DNA from: Acidimicrobiia bacterium | GTDB lineage: Bacteria; Actinomycetota; Acidimicrobiia; IMCC26256; PALSA-555 | DNA: 20,429 nucleotides | Assembly: GCA_017853455.1 (NCBI GenBank) | Contig: JAFMJM010000013.1 | Span: forward strand, 1 to 20,429 | Direction of reading: 5' to 3' | Shown: one piece after another, positions 1 to 6,388 of the stretch | How the letters are laid out: every line of letters starts with the position of its first letter | Position numbering within the stretch: the stretch's first letter is position 1 | Notes under the pieces: generated by a model | What the model was told of the DNA's origin: nothing | Database searches by the model: none | Seen by the model: only the letters and a program-made list of their open reading frames with translations | Position numbers and translations under genes: made by a program

Positions 1-643
1 AGGTGTCGCAGGCGGTGAGGATCTTCGACATCACCGAGCGGGTCTCGGCGATCCAACCCCAGGGCAGGTCGTCCTTGAGGCCGCCGATGCGGTTGAAGTT
101 GGGGTGGAACCGGCCGCCGGTCGCGCCCTCGATGAGGTTGAGGACGTGCTCGCGGTCGCGGAAGCCGTAGAACGCCGGCGTGAGGGCTCCGAGCTGCAGG
201 CCCATCTCGCCGAGGAACAGCACGAACGTCGCGATGCGCGACAACTCGGTGAGGATGGTGCGGATGTAGGCGGCGCGCGGCGGCGCCTCGACGCCCATCA
301 GGCGCTCGGCGGCGTCGACGAACGGCACCTCGTTGGCGAAGCTCGACAGCCAGTCGATCCGGTTGATCAGCGTGGTGATCTGCGGGTAGGTGCGGAACTC
401 CGTGAGCTTCTCGTAGCCGCGGTGCATGTACCCGATGACCGGGTCGGCGGCCAACACGCGCTCGCCGTCGAGGCGGACCACGAGGCGCAGCGTCCCGTGG
501 GTGGCGGGGTGCTGGGGCCCGAGGTTGATGATCATGTCGCCGGTGTCGAGCTCGACGTTGATCTGCGCGTCGGCCAGATGGCGGATGGCGTCGCGGTCGA
601 CCTCGAATCCGGGCGCGTTCGCGGGACTCTCGGTGGTGCTCAC
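1..643 (-). CDS. nuoD: NADH-quinone oxidoreductase subunit D, second copy (partial, cut by window edge)
   Basis: The N-terminal 214 residues of a NuoD/49-kDa subunit are present; the rest lies beyond the left edge. NuoD forms the quinone-binding pocket together with NuoB in the connecting arm of complex I. The segment GPQHPATHG (residues 42-50, with the quinone-site His at 49), GYMHRGYEK (71-79) and LGALTPAFYGFRDRE are family signatures. The GTG start at 643 overlaps the nuoC2 stop by 4 nt (GTGA), which supports translational coupling. By eye and without gaps, the Tyr that lines the quinone site (Tyr87 of Thermus Nqo4) is Leu92 here. There is no hydrogenase-type CxxC pair in the N-terminal region, so this is a complex I subunit and not a NiFe hydrogenase. 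It is clearly diverged from the second NuoD in this window (17294-18613). Confidence 0.95.
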   Translation of the reverse strand, partial: MSTTESPANAPGFEVDRDAIRHLADAQINVELDTGDMIINLGPQHPATHGTLRLVVRLDGERVLAADPVIGYMHRGYEKLTEFRTYPQITTLINRIDWLSSFANEVPFVDAAERLMGVEAPPRAAYIRTILTELSRIATFVLFLGEMGLQLGALTPAFYGFRDREHVLNLIEGATGGRFHPNFNRIGGLKDDLPWGWIAETRSVMSKILTACDT

Positions 644-1359
644 TCCTCACCCCCTCCGTCGGTGCCGGCGCCGACGGCGGCGGGCTCCTCGCCCGGCATG
701 CCCTCGACGTCGACCAGGCCCGGCCACGGCTTCACGACGCGGGCGAGCAGCGGGAAGTCCTTGCGGAGCGGGTGCCCCTCGAAGTCGAGGGGGAGGTACA
801 GGTGGCGCAGCGCGGGGTGGCCCTCGAAGCGGATCCCGTACATCTCCCAGCACTCACGCTCGTGCCAGTCGGCCCCGGGGTAGACCGGGACCCACGACGC
901 CACGGCCGGAGCGGACTCGTCGACGTCGGTCTTGAAGGTGATGCCCCAGTGGCGGTCGGTGGACTGCACGTGGGCGAAGACCTGGAAGCGGCCGGCCGAT
1001 CCGGCAGCACCGTAGGTCGTGGTGGTCGGTTGCACCGGCGACGAGGTGTCGGCGCTGTCGCCGTCGCCCTCGGCGGGGGCGGGCATCCAGTCGATGCCGG
1101 CCACGAAGGAGAGGTAGTCGCACTCGAGCGGGCCCTTGGCCACCTCGGCGACGCGGAGCCAGGCGTCGGGGGCGACGCGCACGACGAGCCCGCCGCAGGC
1201 GTCGGCCGACTCGACCACGGCTTCGCCGAGGGCCGCGCCCAGGCGGGCGAGCAGCTCCTCGTGGACCGGGTCGGGGGTCGCGACCTCAGCGACCTCGGCG
1301 ACCTCGGCGACCTCGGGGGTCTCCTCCGGCGCGGCGTCGGGGGTGGCGTCGTCAGGCAA
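640..1359 (-). CDS. nuoC: NADH-quinone oxidoreductase subunit C, second copy
   Basis: A 239-residue NuoC (30-kDa subunit), a structural subunit of the connecting arm with no cofactor. The signature is WHERECWEMYGI followed by FEGHPALRHLYLPLDFEGHP and LRKDFPLLARVVKPWPG near the C-terminus. The start is inferred to be TTG at 1359, overlapping nuoB2 by 8 nt; no ATG or GTG lies in the first 45 or so codons of this frame. The N-terminus has a low-complexity stretch of four EVA repeats (about residues 16-27). A Gly/Ser/Thr/Pro-rich insert separates the FVAGIDWM strand from RFQVFAHVQS. From memory, variable inserts at this point occur in actinobacterial NuoC proteins. The gene is longer than the NuoC at 18610-19161 (183 residues), and the two are only distantly alike. 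Confidence 0.95.
   Translation of the reverse strand: MPDDATPDAAPEETPEVAEVAEVAEVATPDPVHEELLARLGAALGEAVVESADACGGLVVRVAPDAWLRVAEVAKGPLECDYLSFVAGIDWMPAPAEGDGDSADTSSPVQPTTTTYGAAGSAGRFQVFAHVQSTDRHWGITFKTDVDESAPAVASWVPVYPGADWHERECWEMYGIRFEGHPALRHLYLPLDFEGHPLRKDFPLLARVVKPWPGLVDVEGMPGEEPAAVGAGTDGGGEE
1281..1316. repeat. 9-nt tandem repeat, four copies, inside nuoC2
   Basis: Four consecutive 9-base units (cgacctcag once, then cgacctcgg three times on the + strand) encode the EVA-EVA-EVA-EVA stretch at the N-terminus of NuoC2. The unit length is a multiple of three, so copy-number change would keep the frame. Confidence 0.9.
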
Positions 1360-1927
1360 CGGACACCGCCGATCCGGGCTTGGCGGTCAGCTCGACGGGG
1401 GTCCCGCGGTCCTCCCGGACCACGATCGGCTCGCCGCGCCAGCGCTTCTGGATGTCGTCGTTGCCGATGCCCTCGTTCTGGATGCGCTCCTGGAGCATGA
1501 CGATGCCCTGGAGCAGCGCCTCGGGCCGCGGCGGGCACCCGGGGACGTAGACGTCGACCGGGATGATCTGGTCGGTGCCCTTCGTGACCGAGTACGAGTC
1601 CCAGTATGGGCCACCGCAGTTGGCGCACGAGCCCATCGAGATGACGTACTTCGGGTCGGGCATCTGCTCGTAGAGCCGACGGATCGCCGGGGCCATCTTG
1701 TCGGTGACGGTGCCCGAGATGACGACGAGGTCGGCCTGACGCGGGCTGGCCGGGAACGGGATGACCCCGAGACGCATGACGTCGTACCGGGGGCTGGCGA
1801 AGGCGGCGCCCATCTCGATCGCGCAGCAGGCGAGACCCCACTGGAAGCACCACAGCGAGTACTTGCGGCTGTAGTTGAGGAGCCAGGTGAGGGGCTTGGG
1901 CATCCGCCCCTTGTCGATCAGGCCCAC
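1352..1927 (-). CDS. nuoB: NADH-quinone oxidoreductase subunit B, second copy
   Basis: NuoB carries the terminal 4Fe-4S cluster N2, which hands electrons to quinone. The 191-residue protein has all the ligands: adjacent Cys34-Cys35 in GLACCAIEMG, Cys101 in MGSCANCGG and Cys131 in PGCPPRPE. I place the start at GTG 1927 (VGLIDKGRMP), overlapping nuoA2 by 10 nt, because AAGGGGG lies 7 nt upstream and the N-terminus then resembles the usual MGL opening of NuoB proteins. The ATG at 1903 is a shorter alternative. The gene sits between nuoA2 and nuoC2 with overlaps at both ends, so it is part of one transcription unit. Extra cysteines are present at 27 and 104. Confidence 0.95.
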   Translation of the reverse strand: MGLIDKGRMPKPLTWLLNYSRKYSLWCFQWGLACCAIEMGAAFASPRYDVMRLGVIPFPASPRQADLVVISGTVTDKMAPAIRRLYEQMPDPKYVISMGSCANCGGPYWDSYSVTKGTDQIIPVDVYVPGCPPRPEALLQGIVMLQERIQNEGIGNDDIQKRWRGEPIVVREDRGTPVELTAKPGSAVSVA

Positions 1928-2280
1928 CGGAGCACCCCCTTGCGCCAGGCGTAGACCAGCCCGAAGGCGAGGATCAGCACGAAGACGACCATCTCGACCA
2001 GGCCGAACCAACCCAGGTTCTCGAGGTTGACCGCCCAGGGGAAGACGAACACCGCCTCGACGTCGAACAGGACGAAGAGGAGCGCGAACACGTAGTACCG
2101 GACGTTGGACTGGCCGAAGGCCAGCGTCGGGTCGGAGCCCGCCTCGTAGGAGACGTACTTCTCCGGCTGGGGCCGGGACGGACGCACGAAGCGACCCAGG
2201 CCGAGCATCGCCGTGACCATCAGGACCGCGGCGCCCATCAGCACAGCCACGGCGAGGTAATTCCGATAGAACTCCGTCAC
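1918..2280 (-). CDS. nuoA: NADH-quinone oxidoreductase subunit A, second copy
   Basis: A 120-residue membrane protein of the usual NuoA length, with three hydrophobic helices (about residues 7-30, 63-83 and 92-110). The conserved motif FALLFVLFDVEAVFVFPWA (66-83) carries the Asp-Val-Glu of the family. The loop motif usually read as YECG or YESG is YEAG here (residues 45-48). NuoA sits beside NuoH at the junction of the two arms. It is the first gene of the second operon. The start is GTG at 2280, with a good ribosome-binding sequence (AGGGAGAGG) ending 7 nt upstream, unlike the leaderless nuoA at 20212. Confidence 0.96.
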   Translation of the reverse strand: MTEFYRNYLAVAVLMGAAVLMVTAMLGLGRFVRPSRPQPEKYVSYEAGSDPTLAFGQSNVRYYVFALLFVLFDVEAVFVFPWAVNLENLGWFGLVEMVVFVLILAFGLVYAWRKGVLRWA

Positions 2281-2287
2281 CCCGCGG

Positions 2288-2296
2288 CCTCTCCCT
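2288..2296 (-). promoter_or_regulatory. Ribosome-binding site of nuoA2
   Basis: Reading AGGGAGAGG on the minus strand, 7 nt before GTG 2280. It decides the start of nuoA2 and shows that this operon has a conventional leader. Confidence 0.6.
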
Positions 2297-2322
2297 CACG
2301 CAGCGCACCCGCCCGCCGGGGC

Positions 2323-2328
2323 AGTCTA
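2323..2328 (-). promoter_or_regulatory. Putative -10 box for the nuoA2-D2 operon
   Basis: TAGACT on the minus strand matches the TANNNT pattern of sigma-70-type -10 elements. A transcript beginning about 7 nt downstream would have a leader of roughly 36 nt containing the nuoA2 ribosome-binding site. No convincing -35 box is visible. The sequence match is direct; the function is inferred. Confidence 0.4.
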
Positions 2329-2419
2329 GGCAGCGGTGGCGCCCGGGGATCGAACCGTGGCGGTCCGGATTCGCGGCTCCCGACCACCCCGTCCGGGTCG
2401 GACCTGCGACGATGAGGGG

Positions 2420-3295
2420 GTGACCCGGGTCCTGACCCCCCGACCGCCCCGCACGGCCTTCGTCCTGTCGGGCGGCGGCAACCAGGGGGTCGCCCAGGTC
2501 GGGATGCTGCGGGCCCTCGTCGAGCGGGGGATCCTGCCCGACGTCGTGGTGGGGACCTCGGTCGGCGCCCTCAACGGGGCCGCCTTCGCCGGCTCCCCCG
2601 GGCTGGAGCGGGTCGACCACCTCGAGCGGGTCTGGACGGGCCTCACCAGCGAGTCGGTGTTCCCGGGCGGAACCCTGCGCCGGGCCTGGAACCTGTTGCG
2701 CCGGGACGACCATCTCATCCCCGACACCGGGATGCGGGCCCTGATCGAGGGGACCCTGGTGCCCGACACCTTCGAGGAGCTGGCCGTGCCCCTCCGGGTG
2801 GTCACCGCCGACCTCTCGACCGGCAACGAGCTCGTCTTCGCCGCCGGCCCCCTGCGCCCGGCCCTCCTGGCCTCGTCGGCCCTCCCGGGGATCTTCCCCC
2901 CCGTGCCCCACGGGGGCGGGATCCTGGTCGACGGGGCCGTGGTGAACCTCGTGCCCATCTCCCACGCCCTGGCCGGGCCGGTGGACCGGATCTTCGTCCT
3001 CGACGTGAGCGACCCCATGGGCGACCGGCCCCTGCGCTCCCCCCTCGACGTGGTGGTCCGGGCGATGGCCATCTCCCGGGACCAGCGCTTCGACCTCGAG
3101 CTCCAGTGGGTGCCCGAGGACGTCGAGCTCGTGGTCCTGCCCCCGCCGGCCGACGACCGGGACTTCTTCGACTTCGGCGGCGCCCGGGAGCTGATCGACC
3201 AGGCCTTGTCGCTGGCCCACCGGGCGCTCGACGACCACGAGGTGCGCCCCAACCGACAGCGCCTGCGGCGCTGGTGGAAGCGCCTGCGGGACTAG
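2420..3295 (+). CDS. Patatin-like phospholipase / RssA-type serine hydrolase
   Basis: A 291-residue patatin-domain protein, expected to hydrolyse acyl esters with a Ser-Asp dyad. The glycine-rich oxyanion loop is SGGGNQGVAQVG (residues 17-28), the nucleophile is Ser47 in GTSVG (45-49), and the acid is Asp171 in DGAVVN (171-176). The single-domain layout without a clear signal peptide or membrane helix resembles bacterial RssA/YlbK-type proteins. The substrate cannot be told. I chose GTG 2420, just before the first conserved strand; the frame is open back to 2336, but the extra residues are Arg/Pro-rich and look non-coding. GACGAT lies 6 nt upstream and could be a weak -10 box; alternatively the GAGG there could act as a ribosome site. 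The gene is divergent from nuoA2 and convergent with rpiA (4-nt gap). Confidence 0.9.
   Translation: MTRVLTPRPPRTAFVLSGGGNQGVAQVGMLRALVERGILPDVVVGTSVGALNGAAFAGSPGLERVDHLERVWTGLTSESVFPGGTLRRAWNLLRRDDHLIPDTGMRALIEGTLVPDTFEELAVPLRVVTADLSTGNELVFAAGPLRPALLASSALPGIFPPVPHGGGILVDGAVVNLVPISHALAGPVDRIFVLDVSDPMGDRPLRSPLDVVVRAMAISRDQRFDLELQWVPEDVELVVLPPPADDRDFFDFGGARELIDQALSLAHRALDDHEVRPNRQRLRRWWKRLRD
3257..3273. other. Perfect inverted repeat near the patatin / rpiA convergent junction
   Basis: CAGCGCC, a 3-nt loop (tgc), then GGCGCTG make a 7-bp GC stem inside the last codons of the patatin gene, about 20 nt before its stop and downstream of the rpiA stop on the other strand. With only 4 nt between the two stops there is no room for a terminator elsewhere. 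No T-run follows on either strand, so a termination role is only a guess. Confidence 0.3.
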
Positions 3296-3299
3296 AGGG

Positions 3300-4007
3300 T
3301 CAGGCTCCGGGGCGCTGCCGGTGCTCGACCCCGTCCGTGCCGGCGATCAGCACGTCGGCGGTCAGCCCCACGAACAGGCCGTGCTCGACGATCCCGGCCC
3401 GCTCCTGGAGCCGGGCGGCCAGCCGGGGGACGTCGTCGATCGGCCCGAAGTCGGCGTCGAGGATCCAGTTGCCCTCGTCGGTGACGAACGGACCGACGCC
3501 GTCGGGGCGCAGCACCACCCGGGCCCCGAGGGCCTCGAGGAAGTCCCGCTCGGTGCGGGCCGCGAAGCGGATGACCTCGACCGGCACGTGGCACCGGGTC
3601 CCGAGGAGGGCCGAGGGCTTCGAGGCGTCGACCACGATGACCTCGCGGCGGGTGGCCTGGGCCACCGCCTTCTCCCGCAGGAGCGCCCCGCCGTACCCCT
3701 TGATCAGGTCGAGGGCGGGGTCGACCTCGTCGGCGCCGTCGATCGTGACGTCGACGACCGGGCGGTCCTCGAACGTGACGAGCGGGATGCCCAGCTCCCG
3801 GGCCGCCGCGGCGCTCACCTCCGAGGTCGGGATGCACACCACGTCACGGAGGCGACCCTCGGCCAGCGCCGCCCCGATCGCCCGGATCGCCCAGATCGCG
3901 GTCGATCCGGTGCCCAGCCCGACGGTCGTCCCGGACTCGACCCACTCGACCGCCTGCTCGGCGGCCGCCTTCTTCTGACGGGTCTGCGGGTCGAGGCCGT
4001 CGGTCAC
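3300..4007 (-). CDS. rpiA: Ribose-5-phosphate isomerase A
   Basis: RpiA interconverts ribose-5-phosphate and ribulose-5-phosphate in the cytosolic pentose phosphate pathway. The 235-residue protein is slightly longer than E. coli RpiA (219). Family motifs are all present: the phosphate loop GLGTGSTA (30-37), DGADEVD (90-96), LIKGYGGALLREK (101-113), TDEGNWILD and EHGLFVGL. Catalytic positions match E. coli RpiA: Asp90, Asp93, Lys103 and Glu112 correspond to Asp81, Asp84, Lys94 and Glu103. The start is GTG 4007, with TAGGCT ending 6 nt upstream, so the mRNA is probably leaderless. It stands alone between divergent and convergent neighbours and has no evident link to complex I. Confidence 0.96.
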   Translation of the reverse strand: MTDGLDPQTRQKKAAAEQAVEWVESGTTVGLGTGSTAIWAIRAIGAALAEGRLRDVVCIPTSEVSAAAARELGIPLVTFEDRPVVDVTIDGADEVDPALDLIKGYGGALLREKAVAQATRREVIVVDASKPSALLGTRCHVPVEVIRFAARTERDFLEALGARVVLRPDGVGPFVTDEGNWILDADFGPIDDVPRLAARLQERAGIVEHGLFVGLTADVLIAGTDGVEHRQRPGA

Positions 4008-4013
4008 GCCACC

Positions 4014-4019
4014 AGCCTA
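4014..4019 (-). promoter_or_regulatory. Putative leaderless -10 box of rpiA
   Basis: TAGGCT on the minus strand ends 6 nt before GTG 4007, the spacing expected if transcription begins at the start codon itself. There is no Shine-Dalgarno sequence in between. No -35 consensus is visible at 17 nt upstream. Confidence 0.5.
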
Positions 4020-4032
4020 GGTCGGGCCGTCG

Positions 4033-4038
4033 TAGGGT
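4033..4038 (+). promoter_or_regulatory. Putative -10 box of the amidohydrolase gene, near-leaderless
   Basis: TAGGGT lies 8 nt before ATG 4047 on the plus strand, which would give a leader of only 1-2 nt. It is 13 bp from the opposite-facing rpiA -10 box, so the upstream part of each promoter overlaps the other gene's start. Confidence 0.45.
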
Positions 4039-4046
4039 CCGGGGGC

Positions 4047-4868
4047 ATGGAACCCGGGATCTTCGACTGCCACCATCACGTCGGCGACGTGCGCTCGTTC
4101 ATGCCGCTCACCGGCGACGAGGACGCGCCCACCGACGGTGACGCCCTGGCGGCCGAGCGCGACGCGCGCGTCGCGATCATGGACGCCGGCGGCGTCGCCC
4201 AGGCCGCCGTGATCCCCGGTCACGCCTACCCCCGGGCCCGAGGCCTGGCCGACACCCGCGAGGTCAACGATCGCATCGCCGCATACCGCGACGCCCGGCC
4301 GGACCGATTCCCGGTGGCCGTGGGCGTGGTCGAGCCCACCTTCGAGGAGCACGGCCTGGCGGAGCTCGAGCGCTGCCGCACGGAGCTCGGCCTGGTCGGG
4401 ATCAGCTTCCACGCCCGCTTCCAGGGCGTGTCGATGGACAGCCCGTGGGTGCTGCGCTACGTCGGACGCATGGGCGAGCTCGGGCTCGTGCCCGTGCTGC
4501 ACGCCCTCACCGAGTCGTCCGACGAGGCCCTCTGGAAGACCGCCGCCGTGGCCCGGGCCTTCCCCGACCTGCGCATGCTGGTGCTCGACGCCTTCGCGGC
4601 CTTCGAGGGCACCCGCGAGGCGTTCACCGTCGCCGAGCGCTGCCCCAACCTGATCTTCGACACCAGCCTGGCCTACAACTTCGACGGCCTCGAGACGTTC
4701 GCCCGCACCTTCGGTGCCGACCGGGTGGCGTTCGGCACCGACCTGTACTCGCCGCCCCTGGGTCGGCGCATCAGCCACCTGATCCCCCAGATCCGGGAGT
4801 CGTCGCTGACCGCCGAGGAGCAGGCGCAGGTGCTCGGGGGCACCGGGCGGTCGCTCTTCGGCTGCTGA
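4047..4868 (+). CDS. Amidohydrolase-2 family protein (TIM-barrel metal-dependent hydrolase)
   Basis: A 273-residue protein of the amidohydrolase-2 group, which contains decarboxylases and hydrolases related to ACMSD. The N-terminal metal motif DCHHHVG gives His9-x-His11; a further His is at 152 (PVLHA), and a late Asp232 sits in AFGTDLYSPP. Where many relatives have a catalytic His about 30-50 residues after the mid-barrel His, this one reads LVLDAFAAFEG with Asp181, so the metal site or chemistry may differ. The segment GISFHARFQGVSMD (119-131) is typical of uncharacterised members. The substrate is unknown. The start is ATG 4047, because a TAGGGT box lies 8 nt before it; the frame is open far upstream but antisense to rpiA. 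It converges on nuoN with an 11-nt gap. Confidence 0.85.
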   Translation: MEPGIFDCHHHVGDVRSFMPLTGDEDAPTDGDALAAERDARVAIMDAGGVAQAAVIPGHAYPRARGLADTREVNDRIAAYRDARPDRFPVAVGVVEPTFEEHGLAELERCRTELGLVGISFHARFQGVSMDSPWVLRYVGRMGELGLVPVLHALTESSDEALWKTAAVARAFPDLRMLVLDAFAAFEGTREAFTVAERCPNLIFDTSLAYNFDGLETFARTFGADRVAFGTDLYSPPLGRRISHLIPQIRESSLTAEEQAQVLGGTGRSLFGC

Positions 4869-4876
4869 GCCGCGAC
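4850..4876. other. Bulged hairpin at the amidohydrolase / nuoN convergent junction
   Basis: GTCGC, a 5-nt bulge, GGCT, a 4-nt loop, then AGCCGCGAC form a 9-bp stem bulged on one side, spanning the amidohydrolase stop codon 3 nt short of the nuoN stop. No T-run follows on either strand. It could be a bidirectional terminator of the type without a U-tract, but this is weak. Confidence 0.25.
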
Positions 4877-4879
4877 GGG

Positions 4880-6388
4880 CTACAGGAAGAAGACGGCGTC
4901 CCGGGCGAAGTGGATGAACGTGCCCGGAGCGACGCCGACCAGCAGCACCATCACCGCCGACGCCCCGATGACGATGCCGACCCAGCCGTCGACCCGGCGC
5001 CGCGACGGCGCGGCGTCGCCGACCGCCTCGGCGCCGTCGTCGGGCGCGGAGACCAGGGTCATCACGATCCGCAGGTAGAAGAACGTCGCGATGACGGCGG
5101 CGAGCACGCCGATGACCAGCAGGACGTAGTCCTTGGCCTGGGCGACCGAGGCGAAGATCTCCAGCTTGCCGATGAAGCCACCGGTGAGCGGGATCCCCGC
5201 CTGGGCCAGCACGAAGAAGATCAGCAGGCCGCCGAGCACCGGACGGCGCAGCGCCAGCCCGCGGTAGCCATCGAGCGTGTGGTCGGCGTCGCCGTGGTGG
5301 CTGAGCACGGTGATGACGGCGAACGCGCCCACCGCCATGAACGTGTAGATGAACAGGTACAGCAGCGCGGCCTCACGACCGCGCGAGGTGTCGGCGTAGA
5401 CGGCCATCAGGATGTAGCCGGCGTGCGCGATCGACGAGTAGGCGAGGATCCGCTTGACGTCGTGCTGGGCGATCGCCGCGATCGAGCCCACGAGCATCGA
5501 CAGCGCCGCGAGGACCCACACCACCGGCTGCCAGTCGTCGTGGTACTGCGGGAACGCCACGAGCACGATCCGGAGGAGGGCTGCGAACCCGGCGGCCTTG
5601 GTGGCGGTGGCCATGAACGCCGTGACCGGGGTCGGAGCGCCCTGGTAGACGTCGGGGGTCCACATGTGGAACGGCACCGCCGCCACCTTGAACCCGAGGC
5701 CGACCAGCAGCAGGCCGATGCCGGCCAGCAGCGTCGCCTGCTCGTAGAGCGTGTTGCGGGCCAGGAAGTCGGCGATGCCCGTCAACGAAGTCGTGCCGGT
5801 CCCGCCGTAGACCATCGCGATGCCGTAGAGGAAGATCGCCGACGAGAAGGCGCCCAGGATGAAGTACTTGAGGCCCGCCTCCTGGGAGGTGAGCCGCCGC
5901 CGGTCGAAGGCCGCCAGCACGTAGAGCGGGATCGACAGCACCTCGAGCGCCACGAACACGGCGACGAGGTCGTTGGCCACCGCCATCATCAACATCCCCG
6001 ACGCCGACAGCAGCATCAGCGCGAAGTACTCGGGAGCCTCGAGCTGCTCGCGCCGGAGGTACGAGTAGGAGAGCAACAGGGCCATGGCGGTGGCGATCCC
6101 GACCACGATGCCGATGAACACGGCGAACGGGTCGAGCCGGACCATCCCCGCCATCGACGAGAACGGACCGTCGCCGCGGACCAGGTCCCACTGGTGCCAC
6201 AGCAGGAACCCGGCGACCACCAGGCTCACCAGCGACAACGCGAAGGCGACCGGGGTCACGGCCCGGTGGCGGCGCATCAGCGCCTTGACCAGCACCACCC
6301 CGACACCACCACCGACCAGCGCCAGGATGGGCGCGATCGCCCAGAGGTCGACGGACGGGGTCTCGATCGGCACGGTCACGGCGATCAC
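4880..6388 (-). CDS. nuoN: NADH-quinone oxidoreductase subunit N
   Basis: A 502-residue antiporter-like membrane subunit, the innermost of the three large proton-pumping subunits. The family's charged residues are present: Glu149 in FVALEVLSIPLYVL, Lys234 in GLGFKVAAVPFHMW, Lys264 in TATKAAGF and Lys408 in GGFIGKLEIF. About 14 hydrophobic segments can be seen. The GTG start at 6388 overlaps the nuoM stop by 4 nt (GTGA). It is the last gene of the 14-gene operon, ending in TAG and meeting the convergent amidohydrolase gene 11 nt later. A short acidic, Arg-containing loop (about 448-466) precedes the last helix. Confidence 0.97.
   Translation of the reverse strand: MIAVTVPIETPSVDLWAIAPILALVGGGVGVVLVKALMRRHRAVTPVAFALSLVSLVVAGFLLWHQWDLVRGDGPFSSMAGMVRLDPFAVFIGIVVGIATAMALLLSYSYLRREQLEAPEYFALMLLSASGMLMMAVANDLVAVFVALEVLSIPLYVLAAFDRRRLTSQEAGLKYFILGAFSSAIFLYGIAMVYGGTGTTSLTGIADFLARNTLYEQATLLAGIGLLLVGLGFKVAAVPFHMWTPDVYQGAPTPVTAFMATATKAAGFAALLRIVLVAFPQYHDDWQPVVWVLAALSMLVGSIAAIAQHDVKRILAYSSIAHAGYILMAVYADTSRGREAALLYLFIYTFMAVGAFAVITVLSHHGDADHTLDGYRGLALRRPVLGGLLIFFVLAQAGIPLTGGFIGKLEIFASVAQAKDYVLLVIGVLAAVIATFFYLRIVMTLVSAPDDGAEAVGDAAPSRRRVDGWVGIVIGASAVMVLLVGVAPGTFIHFARDAVFFL

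Noticed and set aside
2345..2356. GGTTCGATCCCC on the minus strand, resembling a tRNA T-loop.
   Set aside because: The T-stem does not pair beyond two bases, and no matching acceptor, anticodon or D arms are present upstream; it is an isolated match.
3321..4046. An N-terminal extension of the amidohydrolase into a frame open from 3321.
   Set aside because: It is antisense to rpiA, and the conserved DCHHHVG metal motif begins only six residues after ATG 4047.
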